A DNA stretch of 64,000 nt from Lasiosphaeris hirsuta (lineage: Eukaryota > Ascomycota > Sordariomycetes > Sordariales > Lasiosphaeriaceae): positions 5,394,001-5,458,000 of the forward strand of contig JAUKUA010000001.1 in assembly GCA_030549175.1 (NCBI GenBank), read 5' to 3'. The notes beneath the pieces were generated by a model. That model searched no databases. It had not been told where the DNA came from and saw nothing but the letters and a program-made list of their open reading frames with translations. Positions 32,430 to 41,935 of the stretch are shown here, one piece after another. How positions within the stretch are numbered: the first letter of the stretch is position 1; every line of letters begins with the position of its first letter. Both the position numbers and the translations under genes were made by a program.

Positions 32430-35397
32430 GATGGATTCTGTGTTGGTGAATGGTAAAGACTCGGTCGGGGTCACAGGCTTGCGTTGATATGCTTTGGTCC
32501 GAGTGAGCATTCCAGCAAACAAAATCAGAGCAGGTTGCCCCGGGCACAAGGCACATGCCAACAAGAGGGTGTGGGTAACGTACATGACTCGCGAGGGTGA
32601 TCCGGAGTCGAAAGGCACCCGTCAAAGTGTATCAGCTCTTTAGAGGACAGGAACGAGGAGGAGCGAGGGATGAAGAGGGAACCGAACACAGTCTCGCAAG
32701 ATATTAAAGAAGCAATCAAGAGGCAAACGAAAGGTGAGAAAAGGAACTGGATACAACAAGATCGGTGCTTGAAGCGAGTGATAGCACGCGGCTCTTGATG
32801 ACGAGAAGAAGCTTGACAAGAGCAGCAGACAGCTCTCCCGAATAGACCGGACGAGGGAAAGAAATCCCGGAGTCAGTCCTTGTCATGGAAAAAGCCATCT
32901 AGCGTCCCCAGCCCGTCTCCAGGTGCGCATCTTGGCCCTTGGGGTGCCCTCTTGGACGCCATGGCTGTTCCCGAGGTCAGAGCATTAGCTTACACTAGCT
33001 TGGCCGCCTCATCAACAACTGGGAGGGTGCTGATAGGCCTGTGGAAAGCCATCCCTGCAGCCCCGGTGCTTTTGGGCCTGTCGTCGCAGGGATGGATCAA
33101 CAACCCGCAGCGCACCTTGCTATTCCAGGGAAGTCAACGCCCACCCATGATCTCGCGTGTCTGGTGTTTGCATGAGAGGTAAAAGGGTCTCCCTGCCTCC
33201 TCCAGCAGTGAATAAATTGCTGCGCGGTGACACACTTGGTATGTGACTGTGGCCAAAATTATGTTCATCGACACACGGAAACCACACAGTATCCCTCCCG
33301 TAAAGACTCACCAATTCAGAGTGTCATCCTCCATCCACACGAGCGGTGGGGGTTTAGCGCGTCGAGCTTGGAACACAGACAGACGCACGTTGCCGGATTC
33401 CGTCCATGCCTCTCAAAAAGAGGGACGGCTGGGAAGGCGTTGGCAACTGGGCCAACGAAAGGTGCTCTCTGAGGGCCACGCATGCCCCGACAGGTCAGCG
33501 ACGCATCGACAACAGTGCCATTTTGGCTTCCACCGCATGAATGACACAGTCCCACCACCACGGAGCTAGTCCAGTTGGTCAGTAGTGGTCAGTCGTTTTT
33601 GCGGGGAAGTCCGATCGAACAGACAGACGAGGCCACTGCTGCCATCGCATGTCTGTGTGCCTGCGTGTCGCCTGCTGCCATTCGAACGTTATTTTCGTGC
33701 TGAAAGGCGCATGCACAAGACTCCACAATCGGAGCACTTGGTGTGGTCGCTATGCCATCGTTGACGCAGCCGAGCTTCGTATTCCCAAGCAGAGGCAGCC
33801 AGCAAACGTAATCCAGGGCACTTGCCAGAGGCCAAAATTCTTGTCCTTGGAGCTGCATGTCTCTATCCGGATAAGTTTCCCACACTCCCCGTTTCCGGCG
33901 AATATGATACTGTTCAAGCTGTGAGGGGAGCGCAACCTGGCGCGATTGACACACACGGGGCAGCCGTGTGAGGTGCGCCACCGGGAATCCAAATCTTATC
34001 GCCAACGGGATAAACAATGTTTCATGATTTGCATAACTCGAACTAACGCAGTCTCAGCGCCCTGTTCTCGAAAACGCACTGAAGCCAGCCACGGCGGGCA
34101 GGGTGTGCTATCGATAGTGACTCTCGGCGGAGGGGTTTGAAAGTCGATGTACGAGACAGTTGGAAGGTGGAACCCTGATACAGGAGGAAACTTGCAGCAC
34201 TACACTAAATGTGCAATGTCCATGTCATGCAAGTCGCGTGATTAGTGAAGTGACACATCCGATTATCCAGGCCAATGCTACTAGTAAGGAAAGGCCGACG
34301 AAATCCGGCATGAGAGATTCAGTTGTTGTCATTATTGGCGACTCTGTAACGTTGAATCCAAAAGGATAATGCCTTACCTAGCAATTAGAGATCCCGCCGA
34401 GCCTCAACTTTGGTAGCTTTAACCACATCAAGACGACTCGAGGGCCAATCAGAAGGCACGTTTTGCCTCGATGGAAGCCTTTCTGGGATGCCAATTCCAA
34501 CTGCCAAAGTTAATATCTTCATTCAAAACACCTAGGAACACCGGCGAGGACTGAATGTTAGACGCGGCAATCACATATAATAATCCAGCACACAATTGAT
34601 CACACTGGAGGTAGGTGGGTTCACCGAAAAGTGGAAATCGACACATACCTATATCGTATGAAGGTAATTTAGCCGTCAGTTGTAGAATAGTGTCCCTCAG
34701 GTATGCTCCGTTCCCCATCGCCGGGATACGTGCAGCTCGAGAGGTGATGGTTACGGGGCTCGTGAATTCCATCGCACACAGCCAAAGCATAGCGATGGTG
34801 ACGTGAAGGTAATGCCAAGACAAGATCGATCGTGACCAAGATCACCGTCACTACAAAAGAGGATTGTCAGGACGGGAAAGAGCGGGGAGCGGAGAGCGGC
34901 AGTTGGTTGTCTGCTGTTGCTTGACGACTTGTGGCACCGCAAGGTCTGTGCGTCTCGCTCCGGGGTTGCGGATGGAGGTCGTAGTGGGGCTAGCGGCAAT
35001 GACGATGCTTTCATGGTCACGTTGGCGCAATGTAACGGTCTCCGTTTGTTCTATCGTGAGCCAAATCGATTCAACAGCATATTACTACTGCTACATCGCT
35101 ACACCCACTCAGCGGCTACTCACCAGCTCCAAGTTCACTCTTCCTTATACCCCTAGTCAACGTCGGTTCATTGAGTGATTTATTGTTTTCGCGGCGCAAT
35201 ACTAATAACAGCATCGACAACTCGACTTCAATTGGAGCGGCGCATCGCGAGAACAGTGCTGACGACACAACTCCTCGCCATTGCCTCTCTCACAGAGATC
35301 TCTCCTATTCGAAGATCCAGCCGCGAGTGCCAGAACTACGCGCGAATTCCATAACTACCGGCGCTATTCGAGGTGCGTACTGCCTCAGATGGCCTGA
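32430..35397. other. Long divergent intergenic region, GPI protein / YPT35
   Basis: About 3 kb with no gene I can support; open frames reach only about 140 codons and show no domains. It presumably holds promoters of both flanking genes, with an AT-rich 5' leader for YPT35 from about 35060 on. No repeat or RNA recognised. Confidence 0.5.
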
Positions 35398-36298
35398 ATG
35401 GAGTCGGAGACTCAAGACCATCCGGACGAACCATACCCGGCGCGCAGCAATGGGAGTGCCCCAAAGCCTACAATCGCCCTGTCGCTGAACGGGACGAATA
35501 GGGGGATAGCAGGGGAAGCTGCCTCATCGCACGGCGCAGCAGTGCAAAGTAGCACACCGCCCCTCTTCCCGGGGAGTGACAACGGCTCTGATGGCGAGGA
35601 TGACTATGACGACGCGAGTTCGCAGCAGGTGATGTCCCCATCGGTGACTTCGCCGCCGTACTGGATGCGTGGCCACGAGCGCGTTTCTTCAAACATGTCA
35701 GTTGAGAGCGCGCCCATCCCCGATGCCATCACGCTGCAGGACAACGAGCACGACGACGGCCCTAACGGTAGCAACATCTACGGACGGGACCGGAACCGAG
35801 CGTGCTGGGCCAAGAGTGTCCAGATCAGGGACTATGTGCTGGTGAACGGGAGCGCCACCAACATAGGCGCATTTGTGGTCTGGAATATCAGGGTGGAGAC
35901 TTTGAATGTGGGTTTGCTTTTATGCCACGTATCGCTGCATCCTTCGGTATCTATAGACGGTGTGGCAGCAGGAAGCTGATTGCCGGCGTTGACAGGGCTC
36001 GTACATGAATATTCGGAAACGGTATTCTGAGTTTGATGATCTGCGGCAGAGGCTTGTCCAGACATTTCCTAACTTCGAGGCTGCCGTCCCCGTTCTCCCG
36101 CCGAAGAGCGTCATATCCAAATTTCGCCCTAGGTTTCTAGAGAAGAGGAGGGCAGGGCTGCAGTATTTCTTAAAGTAAGCTCTCTCTAACCTAAGCACCC
36201 TAGTACCCACAGAGGGCTGACAGGTCCCGAACAGCTGCATATTGCTGAACCCGGAGTTCTCGGGCTCTCCAGTCCTCAAGGAATTTCTCTTCTCGTGA
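35398..36298 (+). CDS. ypt35: PX-domain protein Ypt35
   Basis: Endosome/vacuole PX protein; in yeast Ypt35 binds PI3P and recruits Vps13 to membranes. Exons 35398-35907, 35996-36174 and 36235-36298 give 250 aa; introns are 88 and 60 nt. About 135 residues of disordered, acidic, Ser-rich N-terminus come first. The PX domain then fills the C-terminal half: WAKSVQIRDYVLVNG, MNIRKRYSEFDDLRQRL (PI3P-binding RRY-like core), PVLPPKSVISKFRPRFLEKR (polyproline turn) and the end CILLNPEFSGSPVLKEFLF, the usual Ypt35 C-terminus. In intron 2 the acceptor GAACAG at 36234 is chosen because it alone gives FLNCILLNP; the GACAG 11 nt upstream breaks the frame. Start: first ATG, which gives a normal family length. 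Confidence 0.93.
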
Positions 36299-37242
36299 AC
36301 ATAATGCTATAGATCAAGCGTATATACGTACATACTCGACTTCCAAGATAATGTTAATCTTTGGCTAATGACAAGCCGGGTTTGGTAGTTGGCATTGGCT
36401 TGGTAGTAGTTTCGATACTGCACCTATGTGTGCTGTAAAGGAGTTGTGGTGTGGCTAGTTAGGGGCGGCTTAAGTTGGGTGTGGTCGAGCAGTTAAATTC
36501 CATATGCTCTTTAGGCGATGGGTGCTTAGCTGTTTTGAAGGCTTTGATCTCGCATTTGTGGAGGGTAGGAAGGTGAAGGCGTCATGGCGGAAGGCTTCCT
36601 GTTGTTGGATGCTGAATGTCGAAGGGGCTGGTTTTGCAAGCACAATAAACCGATTAGGTTCGAATCTTGGAACGTCATCCGGGCTGGCAGCGGCGCGAGC
36701 TTTGAGACAGCAATGTGGCAGCTCCGGCGAGCATGGTACTTCGAGATTTAACATTAGGGTTAGGGAATGGGATATCACCGTCGCCCGTCGGTGTGGGGTT
36801 TCGGCGATGTTTCCAAACGCCGAACTTATGCATCCTCCACAATCGGCCTTTAGCCCAGTCGACGCCGTGCCGTTCGGTCTCGGATCAGGCCGAGACACCA
36901 ATGCGAGCCGAAGGGAAGCCAAGACCTCTAATCTTGGAATTTCAAGTGTTACAATCCTCTCACGATGCCCAACCCAAGCGCGAGGACCGAGCATGGCCGG
37001 AAGATAGAAGCCAGGGTGGCGGACTTTAGCAGCCCAAACGTCCATCGCGAAAATCATTACCGTGTTTTAGCGAGAAAGTCCCCTCTCAACAAGAGCACTC
37101 ACTGGCTATAAAAGTACGGCGACACGGCCGTTCATTGTAACAGACGATGGATCAACTCCTCGCACCAAAACCACTTCCGACAGCTTTCAAAGCAACTTTT
37201 ATCTGAGATCATTCAACAACACACCCTAGAGAACGCAACAAA
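36299..37242. other. Intergenic region upstream of SDR gene
   Basis: 3' flank of YPT35 and promoter of the SDR gene. It contains a two-copy telomere-like motif TTAGGGTTAGGG at 36754-36765 and a TATA box at 37107-37114. Frames of 167-195 codons are open on both strands around 36470-37057, but as overlapping antisense frames without domains they were not called. Confidence 0.5.
37107..37114 (+). promoter_or_regulatory. TATA box of the SDR gene
   Basis: TATAAAAG about 130 bp upstream of the ATG at 37243, followed by a leader with CA-rich and A-rich runs. Canonical TATA boxes are less common in housekeeping promoters and fit regulated genes; that regulation is inferred. Confidence 0.5.
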
Positions 37243-38249
37243 ATGTCTGACATGGTCTGGCTCATCACTGGCGCCTCAAGTGGCTTTGGCAAGGCCATTG
37301 CCCTGGAGGCTCTCCGGCGGGGACACAAGGTGGTCGCTACGGCACGCAACTCAGCAAAGCTCAGTGATGTGAAGCAGGCCGGGGCCGCCATTATGGACCT
37401 AGATGTCACGAGCGACGAGGAGACGCTGACGGCCAAGCTGGCTGGGGCCAACGCCATCTACGGCAAGATCACACATGTCGCCAACGCGGCTGGATATCTC
37501 CTCGAAGGCACGATCGAGGAGGCAAGGTAAACATCACCCCCTCAGAAGTTGCCTCTCACGATCAATCTAACAACCACACTAGCAACAAAGAGGTGTTTGA
37601 CACATTCAACACCAACGTTTTCGGCACCTTCAACATTGCTCGAGCCTCGGCACCACACCTCCGCGCAGCGGCAGCAGCCAGTCCGGGGCGGAGCGTTGCA
37701 CTTGCCACCTTTGGCAGCATAGGAAGTTGGCGATCTGGACCAGCTGTGGCACATTGTGTGTAGATCCCCAATCCGCGGTTAGTAGGATACCCTACTCACT
37801 CACACAAAACAGACTGTAGCACGAAATGGGCAGTGAGCGGCCTCACCGAGGGGCTGAGGGAGGAGCTCGCCCCCTTCAGCATCGATGTCACCGTGGTTGA
37901 GCCAGGCTACGTTCGCACAGGGTTCCTCTCCCGTGACGGCGGCGACGAGCACCGGTTCCAGACGGCAAGGCACCTAGAAGACGTATACGGCGAGGGTACA
38001 GAGGCGGCGGCACACCGGGCGGCGCTGCAGGCGTACAACAGGAACCAGCCTGGCGATGTGAACAAGTGCGCAAGTGTAATTGTCGATGTGCTGACCAAGG
38101 AGGGCGTCGGCAAGGGGAAGGAAGTTCCGCTGCGGCTGGTTCTCGGGACGGATGCCTACGAGACAATCAAGGGCAAATGTGATGACACGTTGAAGCTGCT
38201 GGCCGATTGGGAGCATGTTATCAAGTCGACCATGAGGGATGATGCCTAG
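37243..38249 (+). CDS. Short-chain dehydrogenase/reductase
   Basis: Classical SDR oxidoreductase with NAD(P) cofactor; substrate unknown. Exons 37243-37526, 37583-37755 and 37813-38249 give 297 aa; introns are 56 and 57 nt. The Rossmann cofactor motif is TGASSGFGKAIA (residues 7-18). An Asp in MDLDVTSDEE sits at the adenine site, NAAGYLLEG matches the NAG motif, and ATFGSIGSW carries the catalytic Ser. The catalytic YxxxK is YCSTK, assembled across intron 2 (T/AC forms the Tyr codon). VEPGYVRTGF is the usual PG motif after the active site. Arg at the end of the second strand (ATARN) suggests NADPH preference. Start: first ATG, after a TATA box and a clear leader. Confidence 0.92.
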
Positions 38250-38970
38250 GGGCCGGGTCCAGGTGTAGCAATCTGTTTTTTTTTTTTTGGTAGTACTGCC
38301 CTGAGGGATAGAAAGCAAAGTTTGGCGCACATTTCGTCTCTCTGTCTGTGAGGAGTAAAAGCTGAGCCGAGCCCCGTCAGCCCCGTCGCCCCGGCCTTCT
38401 TGGCAACGGCAGCTGTTTATTTCCGATAGGGCAGAGGGGCAAAAAGGCGTTGCGTTTCAAGCTACACAACCTTTTACTACCAGCAATGACGTCGTTCCTC
38501 GAGCCCCTTCGTAACTGGCAAGGCCTTGTAACTGACGTTGGTGATCCGACATCGTTGGTGATAGCACATTTAGTCGGCGCTCCGGGACTGGATCGAAAAA
38601 CAGTTACATGGCGCAATGCAGCCCTTCAGTTGCTGCACGTCGAAACGAGTTGGCACTTAGCGCCCTCCTTCAGTGCCGTCTTCCCGCAGCTGACAGCTGA
38701 CTCTTAGACCCTTGCCGATAAACAATCACGCCTCTCTCGTGCCGACAGCTGAACCCTTTGATCATAGCAGGCCAGGTAGACGGAACTTCTGCCCCTTCTC
38801 GATGGAACCCGCAGCATCCTAGACCTAGGACACCGATAGCGACGACGCCGTCACTACCTTACTTACCTTCCTTACCTTAGCTGGGTACCTCACTCGACAT
38901 TCCATCTGCCCGCTATCCATCCGGTACCTCAACCTAGCTCGTTCTCGCTACCCCGCGCCCACCTTGAGCA
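38250..38970. other. Gap between SDR gene and IQ-motif gene
   Basis: It contains a T run near 38275-38289 in the SDR 3' flank. The promoter of the next gene has repeated ACCTTA/TACCTC/CCTA words at about 38850-38945. No gene recognised. Confidence 0.5.
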
Positions 38971-41079
38971 ATGGCACCAACTACACCGCTCAGTCCAGCC
39001 CCAAACCCCGAAGCGGCACCAGATGTCGTCTCATCACCAAACAGTGCGCCACCCGAGCCAGTGTCAGCTCCCGATCCAGATGAGCAACCCGTCCAGCCCG
39101 CCATCAGCGTATCCAAGCCCGCATCCGTCAAGACGGTGACCAGCGCGCATAAAGATTACCTCGACTCTCTCATCGTCCCTTCGCCCGACGAGTTCGCCCA
39201 GATCGCCCATGTCCAAGCCGAGCGCGAGGCACAGCTCAAGCGGCGCTCGCGCGACCTGCACCGCCAGAGCATCGACTCGGCGCGCAGCTCCCAGTCCCAC
39301 CTGCCCGAGCAGCCGGCCTATCCATCTCACAAAGGCCATGGCCACAGCCATAGCCAAAGCCTCCGCGCCCGCCTCGGCTTCGGCCACGCGCGCCGGGTAA
39401 GCGCCAGCGACAATGGCCTTCGCGCCGAAGCGGCGACCGTCATCCAGCGCACATACCGTGGTTATCGCACGAGGCGCGAGATGGAAGGGCTGGGGCTCGA
39501 CGCCTCGACCCGCTGGACGCATGCCATCCGCGAGGCGCAATGGCGTGAGCTCAACCGGCCACGTGCAAAGTCCGAGGCCGGCGACCTGACACCCCTGGGC
39601 ACACCGCTTGGCGAGCCAGGGAGCGGGACTGGATTGTTGGGGAGTAGGTCGCCAACGGCGAGGCAGAATTGGCGAAAGGTAGCTCTTATCGCACGTAGGG
39701 CCGGGGCTGATGTCGATGCCGACAGTTTGTCGAGCAGCTCTTCTTCTTCTTCTTCTTCTTCTTCTTCTTCTTCTTCTTCTTCTTCTTCTTCTTCGTCGTC
39801 GTCGCCGTCATCGTCGGATTCGGGTGAGAAGCGAAGGACAGCGGAGCAAAAGAAGTTGGCAAAAAGGAAGCATGAGGAGGCTAAGGAGAGACGGAGAAAG
39901 GATGCCAAGACCATGGGCCTGCAGTATTTCCTCGAGATGGTTGATCTGAAGCACCGCTATGGCGCGAACCTACGCGTATACCACGAGGAGTGGAAGAGGG
40001 CCGAAACCAACGAGAACTTCTTCTACTGGCTTGACTCTGGGGAGGGTCGTTTCCTCGACATTGAGGCCTGTCCACGCGAGCGCCTTGACCGCGAGCAGGT
40101 GCGCTACCTCTCGCGCGAAGAGAGGCAGTACTACCTCGCCACCGTCGACGAAGAGGGGAGGCTATGCTGGGCGAAAAATGGAGCTAGAATCGATACAACT
40201 GAAAAGTACAAGGACTCGATCCACGGCATTGTCCCCGCTGATGACGACACTACACCAGCCTACCGTCCCCTCGAAGAGAACGAGACCAGGTTGCTCGGTG
40301 ACTCTACCACGGGCTCGGACTCTTCCTCGCCGCTTGACTTGAGCAGCCACGAGCGTCAAGAGCAAGCCGACCGCGCGGCGAAGTACGCCACCACCTCCCT
40401 CGACGGCGCAAAGGGCGTCAAGAAGGTGAACCACGCCTCGGCTACCACCCTCTTCAATAAGCTACTACGCAAGAGCGTGCGCAAAAACACTTGGATCTTC
40501 GTCGCCGACACGTCATTTCGACTATACGTCGGCATCAAAAACAGCGGAGCTTTTCAGCACTCGTCTTTCCTCCAAGGAAGTCGCATCTCGGCAGCAGGTC
40601 TCATCAAGATCAAGCATGGCCGGCTAGCCAGCCTGTCTCCCCTCAGTGGGCACTACCGGCCCCCAGCCTCCAACTTCCGCGCGTTCGTGCGCAGCCTCAA
40701 GGAAGAGGGGGTCGACATGGGAAGGGTGAGTATCTCCAAGAGCTACGCCGTCTTAGTCGGGCTCGAGGCCTACATCAAGGTGAAGAGGAAGGGCCAGGAC
40801 GTGATAAAGAAGATGACGCGGAGGCGGGACAAGGTTATCGCGCCCGAGGAGTTTAAGAGGAAGGAGGAGGCAGAGCAGGACAACTCGGAGAGTGCGGCTA
40901 AGGAGCGACAGCGAGAGGACGAGGAGGAGAGGCTGCGGAACGAAAACAAGATCGGGGTGCACCTGATGCAAAGGCTGGGAATTGCGTCCAGAGAGCCCAG
41001 GGGCCAGAAGGGTGGGGATAGTGAAGAGGAGGCTGCTGCCGCTGCGACAACGGCTATACAGAACCCGGCGGTTGCGTGA
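38971..41079 (+). CDS. IQ calmodulin-binding motif protein (IQM-like)
   Basis: Single-exon 702-aa protein. A Pro/Ser-rich N-terminus leads to an IQ motif near residues 154-170 (AATVIQRTYRGYRTRREM), a calmodulin-binding helix. A low-complexity polyserine run (about 255-285, from a TCT repeat) is followed by a basic Lys/Arg helix. A folded region comes next (QYFLEMVDLKHRYGANLRVY, NFFYWLDSGEGRFLDIEACP, LSREERQYYLATVDEEGRL), and then IFVADTSFRLYVGIKNSGAF, SFLQGSRISAAGLIKIKHGR and SGHYRPP. This order, an IQ motif followed by a DSGEG-type core, is that of plant IQM-like proteins and their fungal counterparts, whose biochemical role is unknown. The C-terminus is a charged coiled coil. ATG 38971 is the first in frame. 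Confidence 0.85.
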   Translation: MAPTTPLSPAPNPEAAPDVVSSPNSAPPEPVSAPDPDEQPVQPAISVSKPASVKTVTSAHKDYLDSLIVPSPDEFAQIAHVQAEREAQLKRRSRDLHRQSIDSARSSQSHLPEQPAYPSHKGHGHSHSQSLRARLGFGHARRVSASDNGLRAEAATVIQRTYRGYRTRREMEGLGLDASTRWTHAIREAQWRELNRPRAKSEAGDLTPLGTPLGEPGSGTGLLGSRSPTARQNWRKVALIARRAGADVDADSLSSSSSSSSSSSSSSSSSSSSSSSSSPSSSDSGEKRRTAEQKKLAKRKHEEAKERRRKDAKTMGLQYFLEMVDLKHRYGANLRVYHEEWKRAETNENFFYWLDSGEGRFLDIEACPRERLDREQVRYLSREERQYYLATVDEEGRLCWAKNGARIDTTEKYKDSIHGIVPADDDTTPAYRPLEENETRLLGDSTTGSDSSSPLDLSSHERQEQADRAAKYATTSLDGAKGVKKVNHASATTLFNKLLRKSVRKNTWIFVADTSFRLYVGIKNSGAFQHSSFLQGSRISAAGLIKIKHGRLASLSPLSGHYRPPASNFRAFVRSLKEEGVDMGRVSISKSYAVLVGLEAYIKVKRKGQDVIKKMTRRRDKVIAPEEFKRKEEAEQDNSESAAKERQREDEEERLRNENKIGVHLMQRLGIASREPRGQKGGDSEEEAAAAATTAIQNPAVA
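39739..39792 (+). repeat. (TCT)18 microsatellite encoding polyserine
   Basis: Eighteen uninterrupted TCT codons, followed by a TCG-rich stretch that also encodes Ser, inside the IQ-motif gene. Length changes of whole units would keep the frame, so the tract is likely polymorphic between strains. Confidence 0.95.
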
Positions 41080-41935
41080 CGGCGTTGATGATTGCGATGA
41101 TGACTTGATGTGTTTCAATCTTTGGAGAGATCTTGATACCTGGAGCGTGGCTTCGACGTTCAATCTTGCAGCGTAGTATTAGGTGACTGTGTCGGTGCTG
41201 ATATATATATATATTCCATCCTCCATTTGGATCGCCGCAGTTGTATTTATATCTTTGGAAACTATTTGCTACCGCATCATCCACACTTCTCGCTCGGCAG
41301 TACTGGGACAGGTCCAAGCCATATACATTTCGCCATCTCCTCAGCCTGCTCAACGACTTCACTTCCTCGGCTCCCCTTTTGCACTCGACACACACTACGG
41401 GTTCAAACTTGTGCGTCAAGGAATCGTTTCGGCCACACGATGCCCAAAACCATCTAGTATCTAAGAGCTAGGTCAACAGTGTCAAAGAGAGGCTATCATC
41501 TTCCAACGACCAACTCATTAGTTCTTTTAGAGTCATCTCTTCTATACAAAGACAGAACGCTTTAGAGTCGAGCTAGCAAGCAAACAAGGCCTCGAGTGTA
41601 CAATAAGGGGCGATTCTTGGCTCGACATTGAACAATCTCGATAAAAGGATAGCTAGTCAAATTGTAAGCGAACAAAGATATTCTTGCTCAGAGTGCAGAT
41701 CAACTGTCACTTCGTACATTCGTTACGCTATACACGAAGACCTTCGGCAAGGATCTAACTTTTCCCGTTCCTCTAAAAAGGTGTCCCACAGCCAAAGCCT
41801 GCTGCCATGTCTAATGTCTAACTCGTCAAGCCGCCGGCCTCTATGGGGTATATATGATATACAATACAAAGCCTCGGCCTATGCCGTGCTTCTGGGGTAT
41901 AACGAGTGAAATGAGGGTGGTACGACTAGGTATTG
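41080..41935. other. Convergent gap between IQ-motif gene and ABC transporter
   Basis: 3' flanks of two converging genes. A short TA run lies at about 41201-41213. No gene or RNA recognised. Confidence 0.5.

Noticed and set aside
36641..36680. T-arm-like GGTTCGAATC suggesting another tRNA
   Set aside because: The flanking bases TTAGG and CTTGG do not pair as a T stem and no acceptor or anticodon stem can be drawn.
36470..37057. 195-codon minus-strand frame overlapping a 167-codon plus-strand frame
   Set aside because: Both strands are open over the same bases, neither shows a domain, and the region holds the SDR promoter.
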